Assembly: GCA_947496145.1 (NCBI GenBank)
Contig: CANMBS010000017.1
Location: forward strand, 41,225-105,224
Length of the DNA: 64,000 nucleotides
Direction of reading: 5' to 3'
Source of the DNA: an uncultured Pseudovibrio sp.
GTDB lineage: Bacteria > Pseudomonadota > Alphaproteobacteria > Rhizobiales > Stappiaceae
Shown: piece by piece, positions 18,868-27,435 of the stretch
Position numbering within the stretch: position 1 is the first letter of the stretch
Layout of the letters: the number at the start of each line of letters is the position of its first letter
Notes under the pieces: generated by a model
The model's database searches: none
What the model saw: only the letters and a program-made list of their open reading frames with translations
Told to the model about the DNA's origin: nothing
Position numbers and translations under genes: made by a program

Positions 18868-20049
18868 ATGACAGCCACTTTCCTTAGTGAATGGCTCAAT
18901 CTGCTTTTCCGATGGTTTCACTTGATCGTGGGCGTAGGGTGGATTGGGACCTCGTTTTATTTCATCGCACTTGACCTGTCCCTGCGCAAACGGGAAGGGC
19001 AGGCCCCCGGTGTGTTCGGCAGCGCCTGGGAAGTCCATGGCGGCGGGTTCTACCATGTTGAAAAATACAGCGTCGCGCCAAAGCAGCTCCCAGATGATCT
19101 GATCTGGTACAAATGGGAAGCCTATCTTACCTGGGTTTCCGGCTTCGCACTCCTCACAGTGCAGTACTATTTCAACGCCTCAGTCTATCTCATTGACCCG
19201 CAGGTTATGAAACTCCTGCCCTCAGAAGCAGTTGCAATCTCCATTGCATCACTAGCAGCTGGCTGGGTGACATACGACAAGCTCTGCCGCTCACCCATTG
19301 GCAAAAACACGCCACTGCTTGCTGCTTGTCTCTTGGTGATCATACTAGGCGCAACCTACGGCTATGGGCAGGTCTTTTCCGGCAAAGGCGTATTCATCCA
19401 TGTGGGGGCACTCATCGGCACCTTCATGGCCTTCAACGTGTTCATGGTGATCATTCCAAATCAGAAAAAGATCACCGCAAGCCTTTTGAAAGGCGAGGAA
19501 CCAGACCCGAAACTGGGGCAAATCAGCAAACAGCGCTCCGTTCACAACAACTATCTGACGCTTCCCGTTCTCCTGATGATGGTCTCCAACCATTATCCGC
19601 TCCTGACCGGACACAGCCAGCCCGTGCTCGTGGTGGCGCTGATTCTCGTGATGGGCGGCATGGTGCGCCATTTCATCAACCGTCACGATGCCCATGACAA
19701 TTTCGCCAAGTTCTGGTGGACCCTTCCAGCTGCCAGTATAAGCCTGATCGCAGCATTGATCGTGACGCAGCCTGCAAAGCTGAGCGGAGGTCATGGCCTC
19801 ATTCCCGACCGGGATGTGCTGGAAATTGCGCGGGTTCATTGCACGTCCTGCCACAGCGCCACACCAACAAATGAGGCCTTTGATGAAGCGCCAAAGAACA
19901 TCGAGCTGGACAGCATCGCAGCCCTGAGGCGTTATGAAACGCTGATCATGGCGCAGGCCGTGCGTTCCTCTGCCATGCCCTTAGGCAACGAGACCGGCAT
20001 GACCAGCACCGAGCGTGAAATTCTAGGAGCCTGGCTGGAAAGTCAGTAA
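18868..20049 (+). CDS. puuD: Membrane-bound urate hydroxylase PuuD with C-terminal cytochrome c domain
   Basis: A 393-residue protein. The N-terminal about 300 residues are a polytopic domain (about eight hydrophobic segments, with FRWFHLIVGVGWIGTSFYFIALD and HVEKYSVAPKQLP) matching the urate oxidase N-terminal family. The C-terminus is a cytochrome c domain with a haem site CTSCH and a later AMPLGN Met. It oxidises urate to 5-hydroxyisourate using the respiratory chain instead of O2. It is followed 9 bp later by uraD, giving the full urate to allantoin route together with uraH. Confidence 0.94.
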   Translation: MTATFLSEWLNLLFRWFHLIVGVGWIGTSFYFIALDLSLRKREGQAPGVFGSAWEVHGGGFYHVEKYSVAPKQLPDDLIWYKWEAYLTWVSGFALLTVQYYFNASVYLIDPQVMKLLPSEAVAISIASLAAGWVTYDKLCRSPIGKNTPLLAACLLVIILGATYGYGQVFSGKGVFIHVGALIGTFMAFNVFMVIIPNQKKITASLLKGEEPDPKLGQISKQRSVHNNYLTLPVLLMMVSNHYPLLTGHSQPVLVVALILVMGGMVRHFINRHDAHDNFAKFWWTLPAASISLIAALIVTQPAKLSGGHGLIPDRDVLEIARVHCTSCHSATPTNEAFDEAPKNIELDSIAALRRYETLIMAQAVRSSAMPLGNETGMTSTEREILGAWLESQ

Positions 20050-20058
20050 GGAGGTGCC

Positions 20059-20622
20059 ATGAGAACCTACACTATTGAAGATCTGAACAGGTTCAGCCAG
20101 CACGACTTTATAGCCGTGTTTGGCGGCGTGGCGGAGCATTCTCCATGGGTTGCCCGTGCTGCTTTTGAGCACATCCCCTTTCAGAGCCGACAAGCACTTA
20201 TCGACGCCTTTGCTAAAACGTTACAAACGGCAACAACGGAGGCGCAACTGGCTCTCATCCGCGCCCACCCTGATCTGGCGGGAAAAGCAGCCCGTGCGGG
20301 GAAAATGGAGAAAGCCTCCGCAGAGGAACAGGCAGGGGCAGGGCTGGACCAGCTCACAGATGCGGAGTACAGCCGCTTTACCGAGTTGAATGAGGAATAC
20401 AAATCTACCCACGGCTTTCCATTCATCTTTGCGGTCAAAGGTGCAACCAAACACCAGATACTGGAAGCCTTTCAGCAACGCCTGCAAAACTCAAAGGACG
20501 CAGAGTTTGCCGAAGCCTTGCGCCAGATTTGTCGAATTTTCCGTTTTCGTTTGGAAGGTCTGGTGCAAGACGAGGCTATACAGGAGGTTGCAAGGCACTC
20601 TCCCGCTCGCAACGCGCAATGA
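20059..20622 (+). CDS. uraD: 2-oxo-4-hydroxy-4-carboxy-5-ureidoimidazoline (OHCU) decarboxylase
   Basis: A 187-residue helical enzyme. Seen: EHSPWVARAAFEHIPF, the catalytic-His motif LIRAHPDLAGKAA, and GFPFIFAVKG, all conserved in OHCU decarboxylases. It converts OHCU stereospecifically to (S)-allantoin. It is the last assured step of the pathway in this cluster; no allantoinase is visible in the window. GGAGGTG precedes the ATG. Confidence 0.94.
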   Translation: MRTYTIEDLNRFSQHDFIAVFGGVAEHSPWVARAAFEHIPFQSRQALIDAFAKTLQTATTEAQLALIRAHPDLAGKAARAGKMEKASAEEQAGAGLDQLTDAEYSRFTELNEEYKSTHGFPFIFAVKGATKHQILEAFQQRLQNSKDAEFAEALRQICRIFRFRLEGLVQDEAIQEVARHSPARNAQ

Positions 20623-20752
20623 TGCTTATGTACTATCATCAAGTCACCAGTCACAATCCACTGGAACATGTTGATGCTGCTCACTTCAGGCTTGCAACAA
20701 CTGCTGTTATCCAGTGGACTAAGCAAATTGCAAAATTCAGGGAAAGTTTAAA

Positions 20753-21964
20753 ATGAAGTCCGCAATTGAAAACCGGTTTGCACAGCAGGTGGAGTTCCTG
20801 CGCGAATTGGTCCGGCAGCCCAGTGATAACCCTCCGGGGGATACAGAGCGCCATGCATTGCGGACAGCCGAACTGCTTGAAGAGCTGGGCTTTATAGTCG
20901 AAAAACATCCGGTTCCCGAACCTTTCGTGCGCCAGTACGGTATGCAATCGGTCACCAACCTGATTGTACGTGAAAAGTTTGGTGATGGGCAGGGGCCTGT
21001 CATCGCTCTGAATGCACACGGGGATGTGGTGCCACCGGGAGAGGGGTGGTCCTATGAGCCTTATGGTGCCGAGATCGATGACGATGCCCTTTATGGACGC
21101 GGATCAGCAGTCTCCAAGAGCGACTTTGCCACCTATGCCTTCGCGCTTCTTGCCTTGCGCGAGCATGCAGATCAGCTGGAAGGCACCGTAGAGCTGCACC
21201 TGACCTATGATGAAGAGGCGGGAGGTTTTGTTGGGCCTAAATGGCTTTTGGAACAGGAACTCACCAAACCAGATTACACTATCTCAGCGGGGTTCTCCTA
21301 CGCAGTAACAACCGCTCATAACGGTTGTTTGCATATGGAAATCATATTTCGAGGCAAACAGGCCCACGCCGCCATGCCCGAAACCGGGGCAGATGCCCTG
21401 CAAGCTGCAACACCTGTTCTTACTGCTCTTTACGGCGAGCGTGAGCGGCTTAAGAAGATAACCAGCCCTCAGAAAGGCATTGGCTCTCCGCAGATCACCA
21501 TTGGCATGATCTCCGGCGGTATCAACACCAATGTGGTCCCTGACCGCGTCTCCTTGCGCCTCGACAGACGCCTGATCCCGGAAGAAAACAGTGAGCTGGT
21601 TGAAGAGCAACTCATCGAACTGATTGAAGCAGCAGTACCAGCCGGGTGTGGTGTGGAAGTTGAATGCCGCCGCATCATGATCGCAGAACCGCTGCGCGAG
21701 CTGCCGGGCGCCAAAAAACTCGTGGAAGCGCTTAAATGGCCCGCAAAAGAAGTGCTGGGCATTGAACTTGCTGCAACCGGTGCCCCTCTTTATACCGACG
21801 CCCGCCACTATGCAGAAGCTGGCATTCCAACTGTGCTGTATGGCGCTGGCCCACGCTCCATAGTGGAAGCCAACGCCCACAGTGCTGATGAACATTTGCA
21901 ACTGTCAGACCTGAAAGCTGCAACGATTATTGTCGCAGACGCCTTAAAAACACTGCTGCGTTAG
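20753..21964 (+). CDS. M20 (ArgE/DapE-type) metallohydrolase, substrate unknown
   Basis: A 403-residue dinuclear zinc hydrolase. Seen: the metal-binding NAHGDVVPPGEGW, the catalytic Glu in TYDEEAGGFVGP, GKQAHAAMPETG and the dimerisation-domain ISGGINTNVVPDRVSLRLDRR. It is closer to ArgE/DapE deacylases than to the allantoate amidohydrolase/carbamoylase branch. Its place at the end of the purine operon, 130 bp after uraD and on the same strand, suggests a ureide or N-acyl substrate, but this is inference. Confidence 0.82.
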   Translation: MKSAIENRFAQQVEFLRELVRQPSDNPPGDTERHALRTAELLEELGFIVEKHPVPEPFVRQYGMQSVTNLIVREKFGDGQGPVIALNAHGDVVPPGEGWSYEPYGAEIDDDALYGRGSAVSKSDFATYAFALLALREHADQLEGTVELHLTYDEEAGGFVGPKWLLEQELTKPDYTISAGFSYAVTTAHNGCLHMEIIFRGKQAHAAMPETGADALQAATPVLTALYGERERLKKITSPQKGIGSPQITIGMISGGINTNVVPDRVSLRLDRRLIPEENSELVEEQLIELIEAAVPAGCGVEVECRRIMIAEPLRELPGAKKLVEALKWPAKEVLGIELAATGAPLYTDARHYAEAGIPTVLYGAGPRSIVEANAHSADEHLQLSDLKAATIIVADALKTLLR

Positions 21965-22023
21965 GTGGGAAAGGGGCCCCAGTAAACTTTCATACTTTGG
22001 CCATACCAAAGCGTCAAAAACTG

Positions 22024-22929
22024 CTATTTCTCCTCCAGTTTTGCCCAGCCTTCATCTCTCGATTGCTTTGGAAATACTGAACGCAGGGCCCGGCTCAAAG
22101 CGGGACTAAAAACTGACATATGCGTTTCACCTGCTAACACCATGTGTGTCAGATTAAGCATATCGATATTTTGGTGGTCCAGATTTTGCGCCAGAGCCTG
22201 AACGTTTGACACCATCTTGGCCTGTGGGTCTGCGGCTTCTTCCCGCTCCCCCACAGCCATAAATACATCAAGCTCCAGACCACATAGTAAGTTTTTCGAG
22301 TTTTCTTCTATCTTCAGGAGAAGCCGGTCTGCCCACCATATCGCCGGACTGACCGCGATATATCGTCGGAAAGCCTGAGGTCTGGTCAGCAGCGTGTGCA
22401 ACACGAACAAACCCCCAAGAGAAATTCCGCATATGGAGCTGTTCTCAAGATCAATATTGAATCTGTGATCCAGCCAGGGTGATAATTCCTCCGAAATAAA
22501 GCTTAAAAATCTACCTGCTCCGCCCGGTGAAATGTCGTCACGCCAGGTAAATGGCTGAGGTGCATGGCGCATCATTGCTGCAAAACGCTGGTCCTCACAG
22601 GGCGTCAGATCACGGTTTCGCATATGGTGATGCTCGGCATTTTCACCATTTCCGGAAACTTCATAGCCGATCCCCACCACGCATTGTGGCGGCGGACCAT
22701 CAGGTTCCATTGCCAATGAGCCGCTAAGAGACGCCGCAGCAGGAAAGCAGAGATTTCCATCTGTCACAAACATCACCGGTGCAGGTCCTTTTGACCGGCT
22801 CAAAGGACCTGGCATTGATACATCAATGATGAAATTGGCCCCCACGTGCTCAGACCACATTTTAAAACGCTGTGATCCGATCAGCTGAACAGGTCCGAGT
22901 TCTGAAACAGGCAAAGTTCTGGCCGTCAT
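22024..22929 (-). CDS. Alpha/beta-hydrolase of the esterase D/Fes type
   Basis: A 301-residue putative serine esterase of the PF00756 type. Seen: the nucleophile elbow SICGISLGGLFVLHTL (Ser in G-x-S-x-G-G), an acidic residue in VFMAVGEREE and the catalytic His in VLAGETHMSVFSPAL. Family members include enterochelin-type esterases, S-formylglutathione hydrolases and acetyl esterases; no siderophore genes are nearby, so the substrate is unknown. There is no signal peptide. AGAGGAGAC precedes the ATG. It converges with the M20 gene. Confidence 0.8.
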   Translation of the reverse strand: MTARTLPVSELGPVQLIGSQRFKMWSEHVGANFIIDVSMPGPLSRSKGPAPVMFVTDGNLCFPAAASLSGSLAMEPDGPPPQCVVGIGYEVSGNGENAEHHHMRNRDLTPCEDQRFAAMMRHAPQPFTWRDDISPGGAGRFLSFISEELSPWLDHRFNIDLENSSICGISLGGLFVLHTLLTRPQAFRRYIAVSPAIWWADRLLLKIEENSKNLLCGLELDVFMAVGEREEAADPQAKMVSNVQALAQNLDHQNIDMLNLTHMVLAGETHMSVFSPALSRALRSVFPKQSRDEGWAKLEEK

Positions 22930-23086
22930 ATTTGTCTCCTCTTTGGTGAGAGAGACATGACATTTTTATGCTGTCGAAACCATTCTTGTAAAAAAGTAGT
23001 TTAAGCCCATATATTTATATGTGAAGTAACTCCAGAACTCGGTTTTCTGCTTGGCGATCCAAAAGCAGGAGAGGGGGCTCTCCACC

Positions 23087-23710
23087 TCATCCGGTACGAC
23101 CTGATAATGCTGTAAAGATCCCAGCCCCCAGTAAACCAGTACCTCCGACTTTGTGAAAATGTTTTAACGCGCCCGGACCCTTGATCATTTTGCGTAGTCC
23201 GCCCGACATGCTGATCCAAAAAAGCACGTTAATCCCACCCAGTACAACAAAGGTCGTACCCAGAATAAGAAACTGCATTAGCGTAGGGCGCGCAGGGTCA
23301 ACAAACTGGGGTAAAAACGCCACAAAGAACAAGATTCCTTTGGGATTGAAAACAGTAACCAGCAGCGTGTCACGAAAGATTTGTTGAGCTGGCACACTCG
23401 GCATATCTACGGTCGAAGCCACACCTCCTGTACTGCGCCACATCTTCACGCCCAGATAAATCAGGTAGGCTGCACCAATGTATTTCAAGATCTGAAACAA
23501 ACCAGCCGAAGTTGCCAGAACAGCACCAAGCCCCGCAAGCGCCGCTGTAATCGCCAGAGCATCCCCCAACATCACCCCACAAACTGAGGCCGCAGCTGCT
23601 CGTTTTCCCTGGCTCAAGCTATAACTCACCACCATCAAAACAGTTGGGCCGGGTATGATAAGTAAAAAGATGCTCGCCACAGAAAACGCAAGCCATGCTT
23701 CAAAAGACAT
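23087..23710 (-). CDS. LysE/RhtB-family amino acid exporter
   Basis: A 207-residue membrane protein with about six hydrophobic segments. Seen: the N-terminal VASIFLLIIPGPTVLMVVSYSL motif (PGP is diagnostic for LysE/RhtB) and AAYLIYLGVKMWR. These proteins export amino acids such as homoserine, threonine or lysine, or related compounds. It is a single gene; TGGGAGAAC precedes the ATG. Confidence 0.88.
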   Translation of the reverse strand: MSFEAWLAFSVASIFLLIIPGPTVLMVVSYSLSQGKRAAAASVCGVMLGDALAITAALAGLGAVLATSAGLFQILKYIGAAYLIYLGVKMWRSTGGVASTVDMPSVPAQQIFRDTLLVTVFNPKGILFFVAFLPQFVDPARPTLMQFLILGTTFVVLGGINVLFWISMSGGLRKMIKGPGALKHFHKVGGTGLLGAGIFTALSGRTG

Positions 23711-24136
23711 AAGTTCTCCCAGTAATGATAATTAAATGATCTGAAAGTAAAGCATCAGGATTCGCACAAACGCAAGCTATGTAACAACAAAGATAAGGGC
23801 TCGCTAAAATACTCCAGCAGCCATAGCGTCAAAACACCTTACCATCTTGTTAAGCCGGGTACGCCCTTTGCTCTCCCTCAAAAAAAGCATGACAATGGGA
23901 GAGCCCAGAATGAAAAACTGAGAAACCATCTCGCGTTATAGCATCGTTGAGTGCATCGAATGCTTCTTTTGCATTATCCTGCTGAGTCACGGTTGCTCAG
24001 GGCGGTAACGAAACATTTGACCAGTGATAAATCCTTCAATGTTCAAACCATGAATGACGGTCATTTTCAGGAAATTAATTGTTACTGTTGTATATAGTGC
24101 CTCAGCGGCGTCAATGGATTGCAACGGAGTATCACT
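23711..24136. other. Intergenic region before the CitE-like gene
   Basis: No ORF with coding features is seen. It contains a perfect 8-bp inverted repeat, GCTCTCCC at 23870-23877 and GGGAGAGC at 23897-23904, with a 19-nt A-rich loop. This may be a terminator-like element or an operator. The right end carries the CGGAG ribosome site of the next gene. Confidence 0.45.
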
Positions 24137-24982
24137 GTGAAAAGCCTGCTTTTTTTACCCGCAGACAAGGCCCACCTTTTCGCAAAAGCTATCGCGTCTG
24201 AAGCGGGGTGTGTGGTTCTGGACCTGGAGGATGGGGTCGCTGAAACACGAAAAATAGAAGCAAGAAATCTGCTGGCAGGACTGGAAGATTCCATTCGTGA
24301 TCATGAAAACTGCGAAATTGGTATCCGTATTTCATCGCTTGGCACGCCTTCGGGACTAAAAGATATGCTGCGCCTGCTGGAACTGAACCATCTGCCTGAC
24401 TGGATTTTCCTGCCAAAATGTGAAAGCCCCAGAGACCTTGAACAGCTGGCCCATCTGCTGCAGACGCATCCATCCAAAGAGCCGGTGAAGATCTGCGCCT
24501 TACTGGAAACTCCGGCAGGTTTGTCCAATGCTGAAGCCATTGCATCGACCTACGCACCGCTACATGCACTTGCATTCGGATATGCCGACTACACCGCAGA
24601 AACTGGCGGCACCATGGGTTGGAACAGTCTGGTCTGGCCCCGTGGCCAGTTACTCAACGCAGCAGTTCAAAACCATCTCTGGGCTATAGACGGGGTCTTT
24701 CTCGATTTTAATGACCCGGAAGGGCTGGAGGATGAATCTCACAGTGCAAGGGATATGGGTTATAATGCAAAGTTTGCGATCCATCCATCTCAAGTGAGCG
24801 TCATCAACACGTGCTTTGAACCCAGCGAAGAAGAAATCCAGTGGGCCATGCATATTCTGGAAAAGCAGAAGGACATGGTCGGCAAAGGGTCTTTCGTCGT
24901 GGACGGCAAAATGGTCGATGCCCCAATCATCCTTCGAGCCCAACGCTTGCTCGGCCTCCACAAAGGCGACACGTACACCTAG
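24137..24982 (+). CDS. CitE-like CoA-ester lyase (HpcH/HpaI aldolase family)
   Basis: A 281-residue TIM-barrel lyase. Seen: KSLLFLPADKAHLF at the N-terminus, CVVLDLEDGVAETRKIEAR (acidic catalytic segment), ALLETPAGLSNAEAIA and FAIHPSQVSVIN, all typical of stand-alone CitE proteins. Such proteins without citrate lyase alpha/gamma subunits can cleave malyl-, citramalyl- or related CoA esters. The GTG at 24137 is chosen because CGGAG lies 9 nt upstream and the family N-terminus begins (M)KSLLFxP. This is the last host gene before the provirus; it is related to the lyase at 855-1892 but is a separate subtype. Confidence 0.82.
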   Translation: MKSLLFLPADKAHLFAKAIASEAGCVVLDLEDGVAETRKIEARNLLAGLEDSIRDHENCEIGIRISSLGTPSGLKDMLRLLELNHLPDWIFLPKCESPRDLEQLAHLLQTHPSKEPVKICALLETPAGLSNAEAIASTYAPLHALAFGYADYTAETGGTMGWNSLVWPRGQLLNAAVQNHLWAIDGVFLDFNDPEGLEDESHSARDMGYNAKFAIHPSQVSVINTCFEPSEEEIQWAMHILEKQKDMVGKGSFVVDGKMVDAPIILRAQRLLGLHKGDTYT

Positions 24983-25060
24983 ACGCAATATAGTCAGGCA
25001 CTTAGTGCTATCATAGGCTTAACAGACACACTTCATTGGTAGCTCATCTCAGCCGAATAA

Positions 25061-25088
25061 GTTTTGCATAAGGTGAAGTATGAAGAAA
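25061..25088 (+). other. Left dif-like site (putative attL of the provirus)
   Basis: The 28-bp layout of a XerCD site is visible: XerC arm GTTTTGCATAA, 6-bp centre GGTGAA, XerD arm GTATGAAGAAA. The arms match the E. coli dif arms at 8/11 and 6/11 positions. It shares the core GCATAAGGT and the spaced AA.TATG with the right site at 35850-35877. It lies 47 bp outside the repressor stop. Confidence 0.6.
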
Positions 25089-25134
25089 AGTGATGTTTAT
25101 TTGTTCTGTGTATGTTCGCTTTTCACCTTTACTT

Positions 25135-25422
25135 TTACGCTACTTGTGCAGGTCTTCTTTTTACATAAGCCGCCTTAATTTCTTCCCAATACTGCCGCGC
25201 CTTGCCTTCTTCCCGCTGCATTCTTGCCCAAAGTAACCACTCAGCAGGATTAGCGTTAGCTAACTCACAGATATTGCAAAGTATTTCATCTCCGGGAAGA
25301 TAGGCACTTTGTTCATATTTTCCTAGATGTGAGTTAGCAATGCCAAGCTTAAAAGCTAGTTGGCGATTTGAATTTACGCCAGCGCCATGCCTTGCCTGCA
25401 CAAGTAATTCTCTAATATTCAT
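25135..25422 (-). CDS. Phage repressor-like HTH regulator
   Basis: A 95-residue protein with a Cro/CI-type helix-turn-helix: SNRQLAFKLGIANSHLGKYE spans the HTH, followed by a Leu/Ala-rich segment LCNICELANANPAEWLLWARM found in small phage regulators of Vibrio and other aquatic prophages. It is divergent from the early operon and lies just inside the left att site, the usual place for a lysogeny repressor. The ATG at 25422 fits the domain start; upstream in-frame sequence lacks a domain. It has no C-terminal autocleavage domain, so induction would not be of the LexA type (inference). Confidence 0.75.
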   Translation of the reverse strand: MNIRELLVQARHGAGVNSNRQLAFKLGIANSHLGKYEQSAYLPGDEILCNICELANANPAEWLLWARMQREEGKARQYWEEIKAAYVKRRPAQVA

Positions 25423-25645
25423 CGCAACACCCAAGTAAATATCAATCACGCGGTTCGGAATGTAGCACGGCTTGATAGGGGCTTGCAATTTTCTAGCGAA
25501 TATGTCTGCTTTGCTGTGTGAAGTGGTGAGCACATCACTTACTCTCGGGGCGGGTTCCCCGGTTTGATAACACCCTAATATCACGCAAGAAACTGGGCCT
25601 ACCAGTCATCCGGGGAGCCGCTTTGAAACGATTGGTAGGTTGTTG
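25423..25645. promoter_or_regulatory. Divergent control region of the provirus
   Basis: It separates the repressor from the early operon. Two dyads are visible. AAGTGGTG-AGCA-CATCACTT at 25521-25540 is a good operator candidate. CCTACCAGTC (25598-25607) pairs with GATTGGTAGG (25630-25639) at 9 of 10 positions, and its right arm covers the Shine-Dalgarno region of the first early gene, so it could occlude it. Promoters are expected here but none is unambiguous. Confidence 0.5.
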
Positions 25646-26050
25646 ATGATTTACGAATTCATAAATGCCCACGGCGTGAAACGCCCCGTAGAAGTTGACC
25701 GAAAGCTGAGTGATGAAGAAGAATCTCAGCTTGCTGATTACATCAGTAGATCAAGTGTTCGATGTGGCGAACTCTACGTAAATAAAGCCAAGTTTATTTG
25801 GCAAGGTAAAAATCACTACAGAGAGTTAGACATTAGGGGCTTAACATTCGAAGAAGAGCTTTTCTTCTTACGTAGCGTTCATGTTGATACTTCCAAAAAG
25901 GAAATATTTGACGCTCGCGGCCTTGTCTATCGCATTGAGGCACCCGTTACCCCGCCAGTACCAGAGGTAGAGGCTAACGACAACCTCCTGCTGGCAATTA
26001 CCGCTGAACAACGCCGTTTCAACCGCATGTTTGCTGGAAAGGGTGTGTGA
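25646..26050 (+). CDS. Provirus early protein, unknown
   Basis: A 134-residue protein that I do not recognise. It begins MIYEFINAHGVKRPVEVDRKL and has acidic blocks (SDEEESQ, FEEELFF) and a Pro-rich linker before a short basic tail. It is cytoplasmic, with no signal peptide or TM segment. First gene of the early operon, directly downstream of the control region; the stop overlaps the next start by 1 bp (TGATG). The ATG at 25646 is preferred over two upstream TTG codons. Confidence 0.7.
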   Translation: MIYEFINAHGVKRPVEVDRKLSDEEESQLADYISRSSVRCGELYVNKAKFIWQGKNHYRELDIRGLTFEEELFFLRSVHVDTSKKEIFDARGLVYRIEAPVTPPVPEVEANDNLLLAITAEQRRFNRMFAGKGV

Positions 26051-26361
26051 TGTCTGAGCCTGATGTTTTCACAAAACTGCACAAGCACTTGATCGAAGAG
26101 CGGATTATTTACTGCACCCATAAAATAAGTGAGAAAAATCAAGCGATTATCGCTCGCGCTCTGAGCGTTAGTGAAGCACCTCCAAGTAAGAATGATTGCT
26201 TCTGGTTGTGTGATTATCGCTCGGATCAGTCTGAGAGCAAGGAATTCCGGATTTACGGACTTCACGCTTTTGAGTTTTACAGCATCCTGCGCAAATTCGA
26301 CTTTTCAGAATTCGCATCAGCCCCTTACTCCTCACTCCTTGAGGATGAGGAGGGTGTGTGA
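26050..26361 (+). CDS. Provirus early protein, paralogue of the next gene
   Basis: A 103-residue soluble protein of unknown function. Its C-terminal half, GLHAFEFYSILRKFDFSEF...PYSSL, is clearly related to GVHPFEFYKIIRVFDFSEI...PYRDL in the following gene, and both have a similar N-terminal layout (a hydrophobic strand, then 'KISEKNQAIIARAL' versus 'ELSQKNLDLIAGEL'). Tandem duplication is therefore likely. It starts on the previous stop (TGATG) and ends on the next start (TGATG). Confidence 0.7.
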   Translation: MSEPDVFTKLHKHLIEERIIYCTHKISEKNQAIIARALSVSEAPPSKNDCFWLCDYRSDQSESKEFRIYGLHAFEFYSILRKFDFSEFASAPYSSLLEDEEGV

Positions 26362-26684
26362 TGCCGACCTACAAGATTGATTGCCTCCTCGACAAATCCG
26401 TCTCGCGCACTATTGCCAGTTCCCATGAGCTGAGCCAGAAGAATTTAGACCTCATCGCAGGAGAGCTGGAACCTCAAGAACCAGCATCGCCAGATGTCTA
26501 TGATAGCTATCAATTCATCCATAACAGCGCGACTGGGCATCGCAAATTCTATCTGTCTGGTGTTCATCCTTTCGAATTTTACAAGATCATTCGTGTCTTC
26601 GATTTCTCAGAAATCGGCTTGACCCCTTATCGGGACCTGAAAGCTCCTTGGGGAAACGATGACCCTTTGGAGGATTGGATATGA
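26361..26684 (+). CDS. Provirus early protein, paralogue of the previous gene
   Basis: A 107-residue protein of unknown function, related to the upstream neighbour over most of its length (shared H-x-F-E-F-Y-x-I-x-R/K-x-F-D-F-S-E). It ends in an acidic tail, DDPLEDWI. Its start overlaps the previous stop and it overlaps the next gene by 4 bp. It may form a heteromer with its paralogue (inference). Confidence 0.7.
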   Translation: MPTYKIDCLLDKSVSRTIASSHELSQKNLDLIAGELEPQEPASPDVYDSYQFIHNSATGHRKFYLSGVHPFEFYKIIRVFDFSEIGLTPYRDLKAPWGNDDPLEDWI

Positions 26685-26917
26685 GCGTTGATCTAACCAC
26701 GATGGAGCTCCAGATCCTAAAGCTTTTAGAGCGTATTGCTTTGGTTTCAGGGGTCAGTTCAAGCGAGATACGAAGGAAGCTTTCAGGTGACTATGAACGT
26801 GAAGAAATCATCGACGCCTTACGTGTTTTGGTGAAGCGGAACCTCGTTAAAACCGTTGGTGTGGATCACATGGAATACACTAACACGCTCTGGGGTGCGC
26901 TGGAGGCGAGACAATGA
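26681..26917 (+). CDS. Small winged-helix-like protein of the provirus
   Basis: A 78-residue protein with the pattern of a winged helix: LQILKLLERIALVSGVSSSEIRRKL, then EEIIDALRVLVKRNLVKTV and a short beta wing. A DNA-binding transcription role in the early operon is likely but inferred. The ATG at 26681 is set by GGAGG 7 nt upstream. It overlaps both neighbours by 4 bp. Confidence 0.65.
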   Translation: MSVDLTTMELQILKLLERIALVSGVSSSEIRRKLSGDYEREEIIDALRVLVKRNLVKTVGVDHMEYTNTLWGALEARQ

Positions 26918-27393
26918 AAGCCCGTCGCCTCCCTGACTCAATAGCCCCTAGCTGGGGCTATTGTTGTCGGACAGAACTCCATGATGAATACGCCTTAGCG
27001 GCTTTCCCAATGGCGATGGATGTTTTTAAAGCTTGGGTGCAGGGCGCGGAAGTCCTGTACCCTCTCACTGATCTGGAGTTTTGTATGAGCGCGATGCTTG
27101 TTCCCCAGATCTACACTCTGGAGTTCAGCCAGTTCAACGAGTTTGAGCCGTTCTTTGTTGCGCATTGCAATTTTCTCTATTCGGGTGTTGCAGACATTCT
27201 GGCTGGCCTTCTCGTTGAAGAAGGTCGGCCTTTTTTGATGCGTGTGAGCTGGTACGGTCAGTTTGAGCGTGAGGTGGTCATAGACGCGCAAAACTTCAAA
27301 ACGGGTCCAATCGCCTATTTGCGCAAAACCTGCTCTCAGGGCCGCTCTGAGCTTCTCCAAGTCTACGAAAATTCGATTGCGAGGTCTGCTTGA
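26914..27393 (+). CDS. Provirus protein of unknown function before rep
   Basis: A 159-residue protein without recognised domains. It is rich in aromatic residues (FNEFEPFFVAHCNFLYSG) and contains several Cys; no signal peptide or clear TM helix is seen. It stops 42 bp before rep in the same reading frame (only a TGA separates them), so read-through or re-initiation could couple it to rep. It is translationally coupled to the upstream gene (ATGA overlap). Confidence 0.65.
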   Translation: MKARRLPDSIAPSWGYCCRTELHDEYALAAFPMAMDVFKAWVQGAEVLYPLTDLEFCMSAMLVPQIYTLEFSQFNEFEPFFVAHCNFLYSGVADILAGLLVEEGRPFLMRVSWYGQFEREVVIDAQNFKTGPIAYLRKTCSQGRSELLQVYENSIARSA

Positions 27394-27435
27394 TGTCTGG
27401 ATACAGTCGCAAACAATCCCACCAGCGAACCGAAA

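Noticed and set aside
25471..25477. CTTGATA, resembling the pC194-type Rep nick site
   Set aside because: A 7-mer expected by chance; another copy lies inside the capsid gene near 31153, and no flanking hairpin of the expected form is evident.
25575..25590. TAATATCAC, similar to the circular ssDNA virus nonanucleotide TAATATTAC
   Set aside because: One base differs, it is not in a hairpin loop, and the Rep here is of the Rep_1 type, which does not use this motif.
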